A DNA stretch of 64,000 nt from positions 248,001-312,000 of the forward strand of contig NZ_BAAAFQ010000001.1 of the NCBI RefSeq assembly GCF_039523615.1. The letters run 5' to 3'. The first letter of the stretch is position 1. Every line of letters starts with the position of its first letter. The DNA comes from Psychrosphaera haliotis (lineage in GTDB: Bacteria; Pseudomonadota; Gammaproteobacteria; Enterobacterales; Alteromonadaceae). The notes beneath the pieces are model-generated. The model was not told where the DNA came from. It made no database searches and saw only the letters and a list, made by a program, of their open reading frames with translations. Positions 26,201 to 35,601 of the stretch are shown piece after piece. The position numbers and the translations under genes were made by a program.

Positions 26201-26821
26201 CTATTCAAAAAGACTTACGTCTCCTTCGCCACGCCTAATGATTTCGGCTTCGCCTTCAGAGAAATCTATTATAGATGTTGGAGTTTCAATTAGATAACCA
26301 CCATGAATGATAAGGTCCACTTGCTTTTCTATTCTAAACCTAATTTCATCCGGGTCAGATTCCGAAAAGTCTTCACCTGGTAAAAGTAATGAGGTTGACA
26401 TAATTGGTTCACCCAACTCTTCTAACATCGCTAGTGCTATTTTATTGTCAGGGATCCTAATACCAATCGTTTTTCGCTTTTCATTTAAAACTCGTTTAGG
26501 CACTTCTTTTGTACCCTTAAAGATAAATGTATATGGGCCTGGAGAATGGGCTCTAATGGCTCTAAATGCTTGATTATCTACTCGAGCAAAATTCGCAATT
26601 TCTGAAAAATCCTTACAAACTAGTGTAAAGTTATGGTTCTTATCTATTTTTCTGATTTGAACAATTCTATCCATCGCTTTTTTATCGCCCAGTGCACAGC
26701 CGATAGCGTATCCAGAATCTGTTGGATAAACGACTACGCCGCCTTGGCGAATAATTTGCACAGCCTGGCTAATCAGACGTCCTTGAGGGTTCTCTGGATG
26801 AATGTGGAAAAACTGGCTCAT
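26201..26821 (-). CDS. yciO: YciO, Sua5/YciO/YrdC-family protein
   Basis: The 206-residue protein equals E. coli YciO in length. It has the Sua5/YrdC fold motifs GGVVVYPTDSGYAIGCALGD and the KxR/SxN-like nucleotide pocket. It is related to threonylcarbamoyl-AMP synthase; YciO itself has a less well established role. Annotation as L-threonylcarbamoyladenylate synthase would be family-based. It lies within the yciV-yciO-scpA-scpB-rluB operon. Confidence 0.92.
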   Translation of the reverse strand: MSQFFHIHPENPQGRLISQAVQIIRQGGVVVYPTDSGYAIGCALGDKKAMDRIVQIRKIDKNHNFTLVCKDFSEIANFARVDNQAFRAIRAHSPGPYTFIFKGTKEVPKRVLNEKRKTIGIRIPDNKIALAMLEELGEPIMSTSLLLPGEDFSESDPDEIRFRIEKQVDLIIHGGYLIETPTSIIDFSEGEAEIIRRGEGDVSLFE

Positions 26822-26859
26822 ATTAATTCCTTACCAATTATATTTATTTTTTAACTGCA

Positions 26860-27732
26860 TTATGCTGCGTTCCAATTGTCATGTGTCCATACGGGTCGAC
26901 ATGTTTCGCTCAGGTGCAGTCCTCTGCCCAACTCTGTCCAGCGCGTTGGACCATGAAAGTCGGAGCCTTGTGAACTATATAAGTTATGTTCCGTCGCCAA
27001 CGATGAAATAAACTTGCGTTGGTCTGGGCTCATTTGAGTTAACCCTACTTCTAGTGCATCTCCGCCAGCCGAGGCAAACTCAGCTACTAGTTTTCTTAAC
27101 CATTTATTCGACAAATCATAGCGTATTGGATGAGCAATAACAGAAAGACCTTCAGCCTCTTTAATTAGGCGAACTGCGTCTTCGACTTCCATCCATTCAG
27201 GAGTGACATAGGCCCCTTTCCCTTTACCTAAATACTTTTTGAAAGCTTGCTCAAAACTAGCTACAGCACCCAATTTAATTAGCGCTTTAGCGAAATGAGT
27301 TCGGCTTATAACACCATCACCAGCGTATTCTTTAGCTAACTCAAACGTATTTTGGATCCCTTTTTTAGCTAATTTAGCCGCTATTTTTAAAGCTCGGCCA
27401 TTACGCTGTTCTTGTTGCTGTTTTAAAGAGGACACTAAATTTCCATTTTTAGTATCAATACACAGACCAACAATATGAATTTCAAAACCATGCCATTTCG
27501 TCGAAATTTCAACACCGTTAATAATCTTAACAGCATAGTTTTTATCATTAATTTCTTGCTTTGCTCGAGCTATACCATCAATACAATCGTGATCCGTAAT
27601 TGCTAAAACATCAACCTGTTTATTACTTGCTCTAAATACCAATTCTTCTGGTGTTAGTACACCATCTGAGCAGGTTGTATGGCTGTGGAGGTCATACTTA
27701 GTATTTGGGTTTAAATTTGTCTCTATTTTCAT
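26860..27732 (-). CDS. rnm: PHP-domain RNase AM (YciV)
   Basis: The protein carries the metal-binding PHP motifs YDLHSHTTCSDG, AITDHD, HIVGL and a C-terminal QGSDFHG. E. coli YciV/RNase AM is a 5'-3' exonuclease that trims the 5' ends of rRNAs and degrades short RNA. I chose the ATG at 27732 by comparison with the E. coli N-terminus (290 residues); an ATG 12 codons upstream (27768) is possible. The gene is divergent from the trp operon, as in E. coli. Confidence 0.93.
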   Translation of the reverse strand: MKIETNLNPNTKYDLHSHTTCSDGVLTPEELVFRASNKQVDVLAITDHDCIDGIARAKQEINDKNYAVKIINGVEISTKWHGFEIHIVGLCIDTKNGNLVSSLKQQQEQRNGRALKIAAKLAKKGIQNTFELAKEYAGDGVISRTHFAKALIKLGAVASFEQAFKKYLGKGKGAYVTPEWMEVEDAVRLIKEAEGLSVIAHPIRYDLSNKWLRKLVAEFASAGGDALEVGLTQMSPDQRKFISSLATEHNLYSSQGSDFHGPTRWTELGRGLHLSETCRPVWTHDNWNAA

Positions 27733-27783
27733 CAGCACATTATGCCACAGTGGTGATTGCTCTACCATTGATTAAAATTATCA

Positions 27784-27812
27784 TTGACATAATCTTTAAA
27801 ACGCGTTTTTAT
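27784..27812 (+). promoter_or_regulatory. Putative trp operon promoter
   Basis: A perfect -35 TTGACA (27784-27789) is followed after 17 bases by TTTTAT (27807-27812); ATAT-rich alternatives lie 1-2 bases on. The spacer contains the 12-bp perfect palindrome AAAACGCGTTTT (27798-27809). I see no classical TrpR operator with paired CTAG half-sites. Confidence 0.6.
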
Positions 27813-27848
27813 ATGCGGGTCTTAAATTTAAAAAGCAGAATCAAACAG

Positions 27849-27902
27849 ATGATAAACTTACATTCAACTCGCAGCTGGCATTGGTGGTGGATTCCTAATT
27901 AA
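27849..27902 (+). CDS. trpL: trp operon leader peptide
   Basis: The 17-residue peptide MINLHSTRSWHWWWIPN has four Trp codons within five positions (W10, W12-W14), the hallmark of Trp attenuation. It lies between the putative trp promoter and an attenuator terminator in front of trpE. Too few charged tRNA-Trp would stall ribosomes at these codons. Confidence 0.95.
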   Translation: MINLHSTRSWHWWWIPN

Positions 27903-27977
27903 CGCGGGTGGATGATCTGTATCTGACTATTGAGATACGAATTTGAAAAAGAAAACCCGCTTCGTGCGGGTTTTTTT
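27867..27977 (+). promoter_or_regulatory. trp attenuator with competing RNA segments
   Basis: Four six-base segments explain attenuation. Segment 1, ACTCGC (27867-27872, trpL codons 7-8), can pair with segment 2, GCGGGT (27904-27909). Segment 2 can instead pair with segment 3, ACCCGC (27955-27960), and segment 3 pairs with segment 4, GCGGGT (27966-27971), to make the terminator. A ribosome stalled on the Trp codons just after segment 1 would mask it, letting 2:3 form and transcription continue. Pairings are read directly; function follows the known enterobacterial mechanism. Confidence 0.88.
27953..27977 (+). terminator. Attenuator terminator hairpin of the trp leader
   Basis: AAACCCGC (27953-27960) pairs with GCGGGTTT (27966-27973) over TTCGT, followed by a T-run to 27977. 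It lies 41 bases upstream of trpE. Confidence 0.93.
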
Positions 27978-28017
27978 GTACCCGTAATTCGGGATAAAAT
28001 AAAGGGCAAACTGAAAC

Positions 28018-29643
28018 ATGTTATTTAGTCAAATCAAAACCGAACTCGGTGAAGCAACAAGCATATGTATGCCTTGTGATTACATTGCATCGCCTACACA
28101 AGCATTTGAAACGCTTACTGACAATAGCGACTATAGTTTGCTATTGGAATCAGCAGAAATAGACAGCAAAGATAATCTTAAAAGCCTTATGCTAATTGAT
28201 GCCGCCGTCGTTTTTGAATGTTTTGGTAATAAGGTGGTGGCAACAGCTAAATCTGAGAATGGTGATGCAGTATTAGATTATTTGGTAGAAATTTTCACCG
28301 ATAAAAGTCTACCTATTTCGTCTCATTGCGATATAAGAAGAGGCGTTTTAAAAATTGAGTTTTCATTCTTGGGTGTACAGCCTGACATTGATGAAAGTAC
28401 TCGATTAAAACAGTTTAATGCTTTTCAGGTGTTGCGCTCAGTTATTCAAGATATTAAACATAACTCAGACGATGTATTTTCCGTATTTTTAGGCGGTGTT
28501 TTTGCTTACGATATGATCGCAAACTTTGAGACTTTACCAGACGTGCCCCTTGGAACTAATACTTGCCCGGATTATTCCTTTTATTTAGCAGAAACCATGC
28601 TAGTTATAGACCATCAAAAACGTTCCACTGACCTAATAGGAAATGTTTTTAGTGGTGAAAAGGTTTATCAAACTTGTTTCGCAATTGGTAAACGACTAGA
28701 AATGCTGAAAAAAAGTATAAATAATTTGCAGAATAAAACTAGTGTCGTAACTACATTCAGTAATATCGATTTTTCTTTAGCTATACCAAACATTTCAGAC
28801 TCAGACTTTAAAAGTACAGTTACCAACCTTAAAGAAAATATAATTCAAGGGGATGTGTTTCAAGTTGTACCATCTAGAGGTTTCGCTTTAGATTGTAAAA
28901 GTGCAATAAATGCTTACAAGCAGCTTAAAGCCGACAATCCTAGCCCTTATATGTTTTATCTGAAACATCCTGAGTTTGAACTGTTCGGTGCTTCACCTGA
29001 GTCAGCCCTTAAATATGACGCGACTTCAAAGCAAGTAGAAGTCTACCCTATCGCAGGTACACGAATTCGAGGCTTTAGGAATGACGGTTCCATTGACCAA
29101 GACTTAGACTCAAGGATTGAATTGGACTTACGAAACGATAAAAAAGAAGTTTCTGAGCATATAATGTTGGTCGATTTAGCTAGAAATGACGTAGCTAGAA
29201 TAAGTAAAACAGGCAGCCGATACGTTAAGGACTTTTTAAAGGTCGACCGATACTCTTACGTTATGCATTTAGTGTCGAGGGTTATTGGTGAATTAGAAGA
29301 CGATTTAGATGCTTTGCACGCTTATCAAGCATGTATGAATATGGGCACTTTAGTTGGCGCACCAAAAATAAAAGCTTCGCAATTAATAAGAGATGTAGAA
29401 AAAGAAAGGCGTGGCAGTTATGGCGGTGCAGTAGGTTATCTAAACGGTCGAGGAGACATGGATACCTGTATCGTTATTAGAAGTGCATTTGTTAAGAATG
29501 GGCAGGCCTATGTTCAAGCTGGAGCAGGTGTTGTATTTGATTCAGACCCAGACTCTGAAGTTGAAGAAACGAGTAACAAAGCGAGAGCCGTTATTAAAGC
29601 TGTATTAAACGCAAATCAACAAGAATTAGAAGGGAATGCATAA
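28018..29643 (+). CDS. trpE: Anthranilate synthase component I
   Basis: The 541-residue enzyme has the N-terminal LLLES element of the tryptophan feedback site and the chorismate-binding domain with GDVFQVVPSRGF, the PYMFYLKHPEFELFGASPE block, YPIAGTRIRG, and the C-terminal GSYGGAVGYLNGRGDMDTCIVIRS. With TrpG it converts chorismate and glutamine to anthranilate. The ATG at 28018 follows the attenuator and a weak AAAGGG. It is the first structural gene of the operon. Confidence 0.98.
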   Translation: MLFSQIKTELGEATSICMPCDYIASPTQAFETLTDNSDYSLLLESAEIDSKDNLKSLMLIDAAVVFECFGNKVVATAKSENGDAVLDYLVEIFTDKSLPISSHCDIRRGVLKIEFSFLGVQPDIDESTRLKQFNAFQVLRSVIQDIKHNSDDVFSVFLGGVFAYDMIANFETLPDVPLGTNTCPDYSFYLAETMLVIDHQKRSTDLIGNVFSGEKVYQTCFAIGKRLEMLKKSINNLQNKTSVVTTFSNIDFSLAIPNISDSDFKSTVTNLKENIIQGDVFQVVPSRGFALDCKSAINAYKQLKADNPSPYMFYLKHPEFELFGASPESALKYDATSKQVEVYPIAGTRIRGFRNDGSIDQDLDSRIELDLRNDKKEVSEHIMLVDLARNDVARISKTGSRYVKDFLKVDRYSYVMHLVSRVIGELEDDLDALHAYQACMNMGTLVGAPKIKASQLIRDVEKERRGSYGGAVGYLNGRGDMDTCIVIRSAFVKNGQAYVQAGAGVVFDSDPDSEVEETSNKARAVIKAVLNANQQELEGNA

Positions 29644-29644
29644 C

Positions 29645-30247
29645 GTGGCAGATATAATTTTTATCGACAATCAAGATTCCTTTACCTACAACCTTGTTGA
29701 TGAGTTGGAAAAGCTAAATCATAACGTAATCGTATATAGAAATTCTGTAAACGTTGACGTTCTCAAACGTAAGCTAGAGGCGCTAATTAGTGAAAACAGT
29801 GAATGTATATTGTTTTTCTCGCCAGGGCCCGGAACCCCTTCTAATTCTCCAATAATGAGTACTATGCTAAGAGCATTTTTAGGTAAGTTGCCAATTATTG
29901 GCGTTTGTCTAGGTCATCAGGCAATAGCAGAACATTTTGGTGGTACCGTTGGGTTAGCTGGAGAAACAGTGCACGGAAAATCATCAATAATAGAATGTAA
30001 TAATCACCCTATTTTCAACGGACTTCCTAATAACCTTACGGTAGCTAGGTATCATAGTTTAGTTGCAACAACCGTACCCTCAAACTTAGAGGTGATCGGT
30101 CACTACAAAGAAATGCCGATGGCATTTATAGATGAGAAAAATCAAATTTTAGGTTTTCAGTTCCACCCTGAGTCTATTTTAACGACGTTAGGCTCAAAAC
30201 TGTTAGAACAAAGTATTAACTATTTAATAAAGGAAAGTTGTAAATAA
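29645..30247 (+). CDS. trpG: Anthranilate synthase component II (glutamine amidotransferase)
   Basis: The class-I amidotransferase of about 200 residues has IDNQDSFTYNLVDEL at the N-terminus, FFSPGPGTPS, the nucleophile cysteine in GVCLGHQAIAE, and the C-terminal FQFHPESILT with His-Glu of the triad. I chose GTG at 29645 because AGGG lies ten bases upstream and it gives the usual MADIIFIDN start; the ATG at 29636, inside trpE, has the AGGG only one base away. trpG is separate from trpD here, unlike in E. coli. Confidence 0.95.
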   Translation: MADIIFIDNQDSFTYNLVDELEKLNHNVIVYRNSVNVDVLKRKLEALISENSECILFFSPGPGTPSNSPIMSTMLRAFLGKLPIIGVCLGHQAIAEHFGGTVGLAGETVHGKSSIIECNNHPIFNGLPNNLTVARYHSLVATTVPSNLEVIGHYKEMPMAFIDEKNQILGFQFHPESILTTLGSKLLEQSINYLIKESCK

Positions 30248-30248
30248 T

Positions 30249-31271
30249 ATGAATACTGTACAGCTAGACCTCATTCACTTAGCAATGACAAACCGTTCTT
30301 TAACAAAAGAGCAAACGTACAAACTTTTTACTGATGTTGTTAATGGAGAAATGGAAGATATTCCATTAGCCGCTTTATTAAGTGCATTAAAAGTCCGTGG
30401 CGAAACGCCAGAAGAGATAGCTGGTGCGGCGATGGCACTCGCAGATAACGCAATACCTTTTCCTGATTTAGATTTTGAAACTATAGATAACTGCGGTACG
30501 GGTGGTGACGGAACGAATACCATTAACATCAGTACTTTGTGTGCAATCGTTGCAGCGAGTATGGGCCTAAAAATGGCAAAACATGGCAATAGAAAAGTAT
30601 CTTCTAGCTCTGGTTCTGCTGATGTGTTGTCAGAGTTAGGTGTTCCACTTGATATGACTCCAGAAGTAGCGAAAAAGTGCCTAGTAGAATCTAATCTAAC
30701 GTTTCTTATGGCGCCGCATTACCACCGCGGGATTAAGCATGCAATGCCAGTAAGAAATACGCTTCGTACGAGAACTATATTCAATGCATTGGGGCCACTG
30801 GTTAACCCTGCCAAAGCCAAAACCTGCATTATAGGCGTGTACGACGCAGACCTTTGTCGCCCAATGGCTGAGTCTTTAAAACTATTAGGTAAAGATAGAG
30901 CTTGGGTCGTTCATGGTGCTGGTATGGATGAAATTGCCGTTCATGACAAAACAAAAGTAGTGCAGTTACTCGATGGAGAAATCTCTGAGTTTTATGTTTC
31001 ACCTGAAGACTTTGGACAAATACGATATACCATTAAAGACCTTGTAGGTGGAGATCCTGCACACAATGCCCGAATTATTAGAAAGGTTCTTGCCGGAGAA
31101 GGTGAAGCTGCCCACAACGCTGCTGTCATCCTGAATACAGCCCCGTTATTAGTATTAACAGGCCAAGCTGAGTCCTTAATGGAAGCCGCTAAAATGGTTG
31201 AACAAAAACTGTTGTCTGGTAGTGCCTTAGATACTTTAGAGCGTTTCGTAACTATCGCAAAAAACGGATAA
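30249..31271 (+). CDS. trpD: Anthranilate phosphoribosyltransferase
   Basis: The 340-residue enzyme shows the PRPP/Mg motif CGTGGDGTNTINIST, the HGNRKVSSSSGSADVLEALG-like stretch, and the anthranilate-binding RTRTIFNALGPLVNPA. It transfers phosphoribosyl to anthranilate. The AGGAAAG Shine-Dalgarno precedes the ATG, and the trpG stop is 2 bases upstream. Confidence 0.98.
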   Translation: MNTVQLDLIHLAMTNRSLTKEQTYKLFTDVVNGEMEDIPLAALLSALKVRGETPEEIAGAAMALADNAIPFPDLDFETIDNCGTGGDGTNTINISTLCAIVAASMGLKMAKHGNRKVSSSSGSADVLSELGVPLDMTPEVAKKCLVESNLTFLMAPHYHRGIKHAMPVRNTLRTRTIFNALGPLVNPAKAKTCIIGVYDADLCRPMAESLKLLGKDRAWVVHGAGMDEIAVHDKTKVVQLLDGEISEFYVSPEDFGQIRYTIKDLVGGDPAHNARIIRKVLAGEGEAAHNAAVILNTAPLLVLTGQAESLMEAAKMVEQKLLSGSALDTLERFVTIAKNG

Positions 31272-31280
31272 AAAAAGCGC

Positions 31281-32753
31281 ATGAATGTATTAGAGAAAAT
31301 AGTTTTAGATAAACGCGACGAGCTCGTTGGCAGAAAAAACACAATGCCACTCTTTGCTTTTAAAGATGGCTTAGAGCCTTCGACACGAAATTTTTATAGC
31401 GCTATAAAACAAGACAAAACAAAGAATAATCGTGGTTTTATTCTAGAAGTTAAAAAAGCAAGCCCTTCTAAAGGTCTAATCCGAGAAGATTTTGACCTTG
31501 AGGAGATATGCAGTGCATATAAAAATTATGCTAGCTGCGTGTCTGTTTTAACAGATGAAAAGTACTTTCAAGGTGACTTTGAACGTTTACCAAAAGTCCG
31601 CGAATTGATGCAACAACCGATACTTTGTAAAGACTTTTTTGTTGATGAGTACCAAGTTTATTTAGCTCGTTTATATGGTGCAGATGCAATATTACTGATG
31701 CTCTCTGTGCTTAATGATGAAGAATACCGCAGCTTGGCAGATATAGCTCTTTCTTTGGAAATGGACATTTTAACTGAAGTTTCAAACGCTGAAGAAATGG
31801 ACAGGGCAATAAATCTTAACGCGAATATTGTTGGCATTAATAATCGTAATCTGAGAGACCTAAGTACGGATTTAAATCAAACTATTGTATTAACAGAACA
31901 GTTTCTATTAGGCACCGATAATGAGCGCCAAGCAAATACGTTATTAATTTCAGAGTCTGGAATTTATACACATCAGCAAGTAGCTCAGCTTTCAACGCTA
32001 GTAGACGGCTTTTTAGTAGGCAGTTCATTGATGGCGGAGAAAGATCTAGATAAAGCCTGTTCAAAATTAACTTGTGGTGAACACAAAGTGTGTGGTTTAA
32101 CGAAGTCAGAGCACGTTATTGAAGCGGTACAAGCAGGTGCAGAGTTCACAGGCTTAATTTTTGCGGAGCAAAGTAAGCGAAAACTTGAACTATCAAAAGC
32201 GAAACAAATCGTTGATGAAGTTAGGGCATCAAACAATGCTATTAAAACTAAATATGTCGCGGTTGTTCAAAATCAAAGCATCGAGTTTGTTCAAGATTTA
32301 ATAAATGAATTGCCACTATTTGCTGTGCAACTACATGGAAACGAGTCTGGAGATTACATAAAACAAGTTCGAGCCTTGGGTACTAATTGTGAAATTTGGA
32401 AGGCTTGTTCAATTGGTGCTAGCGAAGACTTGCCAGTTCATTGGCCTAATGTGGACAGAATTGTATTAGACGCGAAGAGCATAAATGGCGAACTTGGCGG
32501 TACAGGGCAAACATTTGAATGGAGCAAGCTAGCTCCGCTATTTTCAAAGTTTGATGGACCAAAAATCATGCTTGCTGGCGGTATTAGTATTTCGAATTTA
32601 GATTCCGCTCTTTCGCAACCAGTCATAGGTTTAGATTTAAACTCTGGGGTAGAAAGTTCACCTGGCGTTAAATCAACCAAAAAGTTAAACAACGTATTTA
32701 ATAAAATCATGAGTCGTACAGCGTCTCTTAAGGACCAACATGAATCAGAATAA
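31281..32753 (+). CDS. trpCF: Bifunctional indole-3-glycerol phosphate synthase / phosphoribosylanthranilate isomerase
   Basis: The 490-residue fusion protein has TrpC at about 1-255 (EVKKASPSKGLIREDFD, CKDFFVDEYQVYLARLYGADAILLM, GINNRNLRDLSTDL, SESGIYT). TrpF covers about 258-480 (KVCGLTKSEH in place of KICGL, LHGNESGDYI, LDAKSINGELGGTGQTFEW, GLDLNSGVESSPGVKS). Two consecutive steps of tryptophan synthesis are therefore joined, as in E. coli. Its end overlaps trpB by 14 bases. Confidence 0.97.
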   Translation: MNVLEKIVLDKRDELVGRKNTMPLFAFKDGLEPSTRNFYSAIKQDKTKNNRGFILEVKKASPSKGLIREDFDLEEICSAYKNYASCVSVLTDEKYFQGDFERLPKVRELMQQPILCKDFFVDEYQVYLARLYGADAILLMLSVLNDEEYRSLADIALSLEMDILTEVSNAEEMDRAINLNANIVGINNRNLRDLSTDLNQTIVLTEQFLLGTDNERQANTLLISESGIYTHQQVAQLSTLVDGFLVGSSLMAEKDLDKACSKLTCGEHKVCGLTKSEHVIEAVQAGAEFTGLIFAEQSKRKLELSKAKQIVDEVRASNNAIKTKYVAVVQNQSIEFVQDLINELPLFAVQLHGNESGDYIKQVRALGTNCEIWKACSIGASEDLPVHWPNVDRIVLDAKSINGELGGTGQTFEWSKLAPLFSKFDGPKIMLAGGISISNLDSALSQPVIGLDLNSGVESSPGVKSTKKLNNVFNKIMSRTASLKDQHESE

Positions 32754-33972
32754 AAAAACATTACCTGCCTATTTTGGTGACTTTGGCGGTATGTTCGTGC
32801 CAGAACTGTTTGTTCCGGCCTTAGAACAATTAGAGCAAGCTTATATTGAAGCTATGGATGACGACGCTTTTCATAGGGAGTTTAATGCTTTACTGAAAGA
32901 CTATGCAGGTCGCCCTACTCCATTAACGTTATGTCGTAACCTGACTGAAGGCACAAAAACCAAAATATATCTAAAACGAGAAGATTTGTTACATGGCGGC
33001 GCGCACAAAACTAACCAAGTGTTAGGACAAGCACTGCTAACTAAACGAATGGGTAAAACTCGCGTCATTGCGGAAACGGGTGCTGGACAGCATGGCGTAG
33101 CAACGGCTCTTGCTTGTGCACTGCTAGGATTAGAAGCTCGTATTTATATGGGCGCTAAAGATATTGATCGCCAACAGCCGAATGTTTTTAGAATGAAGTT
33201 GATGGGCGCAGAAGTCATTCCAGTTACATCAGGTTCGGGCACCTTAAAAGACGCTGTAAATGAAGCTATGAGAGATTGGGCTTCAACTTATGAAGAAAGT
33301 CATTATTTACTAGGTACAGCTGCAGGTCCTCATCCTTTCCCAACGATTGTTAGAGACTTCCAAAAAATGATTGGAGAAGAGTCTAAACAACAAATTTTAG
33401 CAGCTGAAGGAAAGCTACCTGACATGGTACTTGCTTGTGTTGGAGGTGGTTCAAACGCAATTGGTATGTTTAATGACTTTATTAAAGAAGAAGCCGTTAA
33501 ACTAGTTGGGGTCGAGCCAGGTGGTAAAGGCCTTGATAGCGGCCTTCACGGTGCCGCGTTAGCCGTCATAGATAAGGGAATTGACTCTACTGGTATTTTG
33601 CACGGTGCCTATACCCATATAATGCAAAACCCTGATGGCCAAATAGAAGAGTCTTACTCTATTTCTGCTGGTTTAGATTATCCTGCTGTTGGCCCTCAAC
33701 ATGCGCATTTAAAAGCTATTGGTCGAGCTGATTACGTAGCTATTAATGATGATGAAGCGCTTGACGCGTTCCAAGTACTAGCTAAAAAAGAAGGTATTAT
33801 ACCAGCCGTAGAGTCTTCTCATGCTTTAGCGTATGCACTAAAACTAGCCAAAGAGTCTCCGGAGAAAGAACAAGTATTATTGGTTAACCTTTCTGGTCGT
33901 GGTGATAAAGATTTAGCCCACGTACATGCGGTATTATCGGAACAAAACAAACAGAACACGGAGAGTAAATAA
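32740..33972 (+). CDS. trpB: Tryptophan synthase beta chain
   Basis: The 410-residue PLP enzyme has the lysine motif LHGGAHKTNQVLGQA, ETGAGQHGVATA, the PLP-phosphate loop CVGGGSNAIGMF, and the C-terminal NLSGRGDKDLAHV. It condenses indole with serine. The start codon lies inside the trpCF end, and the stop codon TAATG overlaps the trpA start. Confidence 0.98.
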   Translation: MNQNKKTLPAYFGDFGGMFVPELFVPALEQLEQAYIEAMDDDAFHREFNALLKDYAGRPTPLTLCRNLTEGTKTKIYLKREDLLHGGAHKTNQVLGQALLTKRMGKTRVIAETGAGQHGVATALACALLGLEARIYMGAKDIDRQQPNVFRMKLMGAEVIPVTSGSGTLKDAVNEAMRDWASTYEESHYLLGTAAGPHPFPTIVRDFQKMIGEESKQQILAAEGKLPDMVLACVGGGSNAIGMFNDFIKEEAVKLVGVEPGGKGLDSGLHGAALAVIDKGIDSTGILHGAYTHIMQNPDGQIEESYSISAGLDYPAVGPQHAHLKAIGRADYVAINDDEALDAFQVLAKKEGIIPAVESSHALAYALKLAKESPEKEQVLLVNLSGRGDKDLAHVHAVLSEQNKQNTESK

Positions 33973-34781
33973 TGAGCCGTTATGATCAGATGTTTCAACG
34001 CTTAAAAACGGAAAATGCAGGTGCATTTATACCTTTTGTAACTATTGGTGATCCTAGTTTAGATAGAAGTTATGCAATTATTCGTCAACTTATACTATCC
34101 GGCGCTGATGCTCTAGAGCTTGGCTTGCCGTTTTCAGACCCAATCGCTGATGGACCAACTATCCAACAAGCTAATATTAGAGCGCTTGAAAGTGACGTCA
34201 CAACTCAAGATTGTTTAGACGTTATTGCGCGCATTCGACAAGAGTTTCCGGATACACCTATCGGCTTGCTGCTTTATAGTAATCTAATAATGGCAAAGGG
34301 TTTACCAACTTTTTATCAAGATTGTGCTAATTCTGGAGTTGACTCTGTACTAGTGGCAGATGTGCCAGTTCGAGAAAGCCAGCCATTTAGAAATGCTGCA
34401 AAACAAGCAGGTATTGAGCCTGTGTTTATTGTACCACCTCATGTTACAGACGAGACTCTGCGTGCCGTTGCGTCTTATTCTAGAGGTTATACTTACTTAT
34501 TGAGTAGAGCGGGAGTAACTGGAGCAGAAACAAAAGCCAATATGCCTCCAGAGGTTATGATAAATAAACTGCTTGAGTATAGAGCTGCACCACCTGTACT
34601 TGGCTTTGGGATATCCTCACCTACACAAGTAGAGCAAGCAATATCCGCAGGTGCATCAGGCGCTATTTCAGGCTCTGCAATTGTTAATATAATTGAGCAG
34701 AACCTGCATGATCAAAACGTTTTGCTAGAAAAGTTAGGCAAGTTTGTTACTGAGATGAAAGCGGCAACGATAAGGAACTAG
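33972..34781 (+). CDS. trpA: Tryptophan synthase alpha chain
   Basis: The 269-residue TIM-barrel protein has the catalytic glutamate in LELGLPFSDPIADGPTIQ and the aspartate in SVLVADVPVRES. The phosphate-binding GFGISSPTQ is near the C-terminus. It cleaves indole-3-glycerol phosphate and channels indole to TrpB. The start overlaps trpB by one base. It is the last gene of the operon, with queE convergent two bases downstream and no clear T-run terminator visible. Confidence 0.98.
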   Translation: MSRYDQMFQRLKTENAGAFIPFVTIGDPSLDRSYAIIRQLILSGADALELGLPFSDPIADGPTIQQANIRALESDVTTQDCLDVIARIRQEFPDTPIGLLLYSNLIMAKGLPTFYQDCANSGVDSVLVADVPVRESQPFRNAAKQAGIEPVFIVPPHVTDETLRAVASYSRGYTYLLSRAGVTGAETKANMPPEVMINKLLEYRAAPPVLGFGISSPTQVEQAISAGASGAISGSAIVNIIEQNLHDQNVLLEKLGKFVTEMKAATIRN

Positions 34782-34783
34782 CC

Positions 34784-35458
34784 TTAACTAATTCCTATAT
34801 ATTTATGAACCTGCACTGATAAACGCCAATTTTTATCTTTGCAGGTTTCTATTGCCAGTTTTGTTGCTGATGTCTTTTGACTGATAGGTTGCAAGTAAAT
34901 CAGAGCATCGTCAGAAATTGGTGCCACCGCAATAAGCTCTTCCAATTCTTCAACGTGCTTTTGTCTAGCTATTGGGTGCTTAATCTCATTTGCCCTAGCC
35001 ATACAACTTTCTAATACTTTATAGCCTCCGGCCATGTTTATTTTTGGCGAAACCGTTACCCATGTTTTTTCCGGTACTTTTATTTCAAATGTGCCACTTG
35101 TCTCTATCTGAGTTGAGTACCCATTTTCGTGTAAAACATTACATAACGGATTAAGGTCATACATAGCGGGTTCACCACCAGTAATAACAACATGCTTAGC
35201 CCTATAACCTTCGTTTTTGATAAATGACAGTAATTCCTCGGCGCTAGCTGCGGCCCACTCCTCAGTTTCATCTGTTTTTGCTAAAACGTCCTTCAGCTGA
35301 ATACCAACGCCTTCATTAATAGGCCATGTATGTTTCGTATCACACCATGAACATCCAACTGGGCAACCTTGTAATCTGATAAAGATCGAAGCCGTGCCTG
35401 TGTATTGTCCTTCACCTTGAATAGTTTCAAAAAACTCATTTATATTATACGTTGTCAT
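34784..35458 (-). CDS. queE: 7-carboxy-7-deazaguanine synthase
   Basis: The 224-residue radical SAM enzyme has the N-terminal FFETIQGEGQYTG and a CPVGCSWC (CX3CX2C) iron-sulfur motif, followed by KHVVITGGEPAMYD. It makes 7-carboxy-7-deazaguanine in the queuosine and archaeosine pathway. I chose the ATG at 35458, which matches E. coli QueE in length; the longer frame to 35485 adds an atypical MLACFIRFP extension. It is divergent from queC, so both queuosine genes share one control region of about 140 bases. Confidence 0.95.
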   Translation of the reverse strand: MTTYNINEFFETIQGEGQYTGTASIFIRLQGCPVGCSWCDTKHTWPINEGVGIQLKDVLAKTDETEEWAAASAEELLSFIKNEGYRAKHVVITGGEPAMYDLNPLCNVLHENGYSTQIETSGTFEIKVPEKTWVTVSPKINMAGGYKVLESCMARANEIKHPIARQKHVEELEELIAVAPISDDALIYLQPISQKTSATKLAIETCKDKNWRLSVQVHKYIGIS

Positions 35459-35601
35459 AGGAAACCTAATAAAACACGCGAGCATATCCTATAGTTTAGG
35501 GATACGACCTTTTGATTTTGCGTGGAATGCTTTAAAATTGAATTATTAAGCATTATAACAAAACTTAACCAATAATTGTTTGGTTCTAATTAGGAATTTT
35601 T

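Noticed and set aside
27784..27848. Classical TrpR operator
   Set aside because: No pair of CTAG-containing half-sites is present; only the AAAACGCGTTTT palindrome is seen.
35459..35601. preQ1 riboswitch between queE and queC
   Set aside because: I could not find a convincing preQ1 aptamer pattern by eye in this 143-base gap; a covariance-model search (Infernal with the preQ1 families) would settle it.
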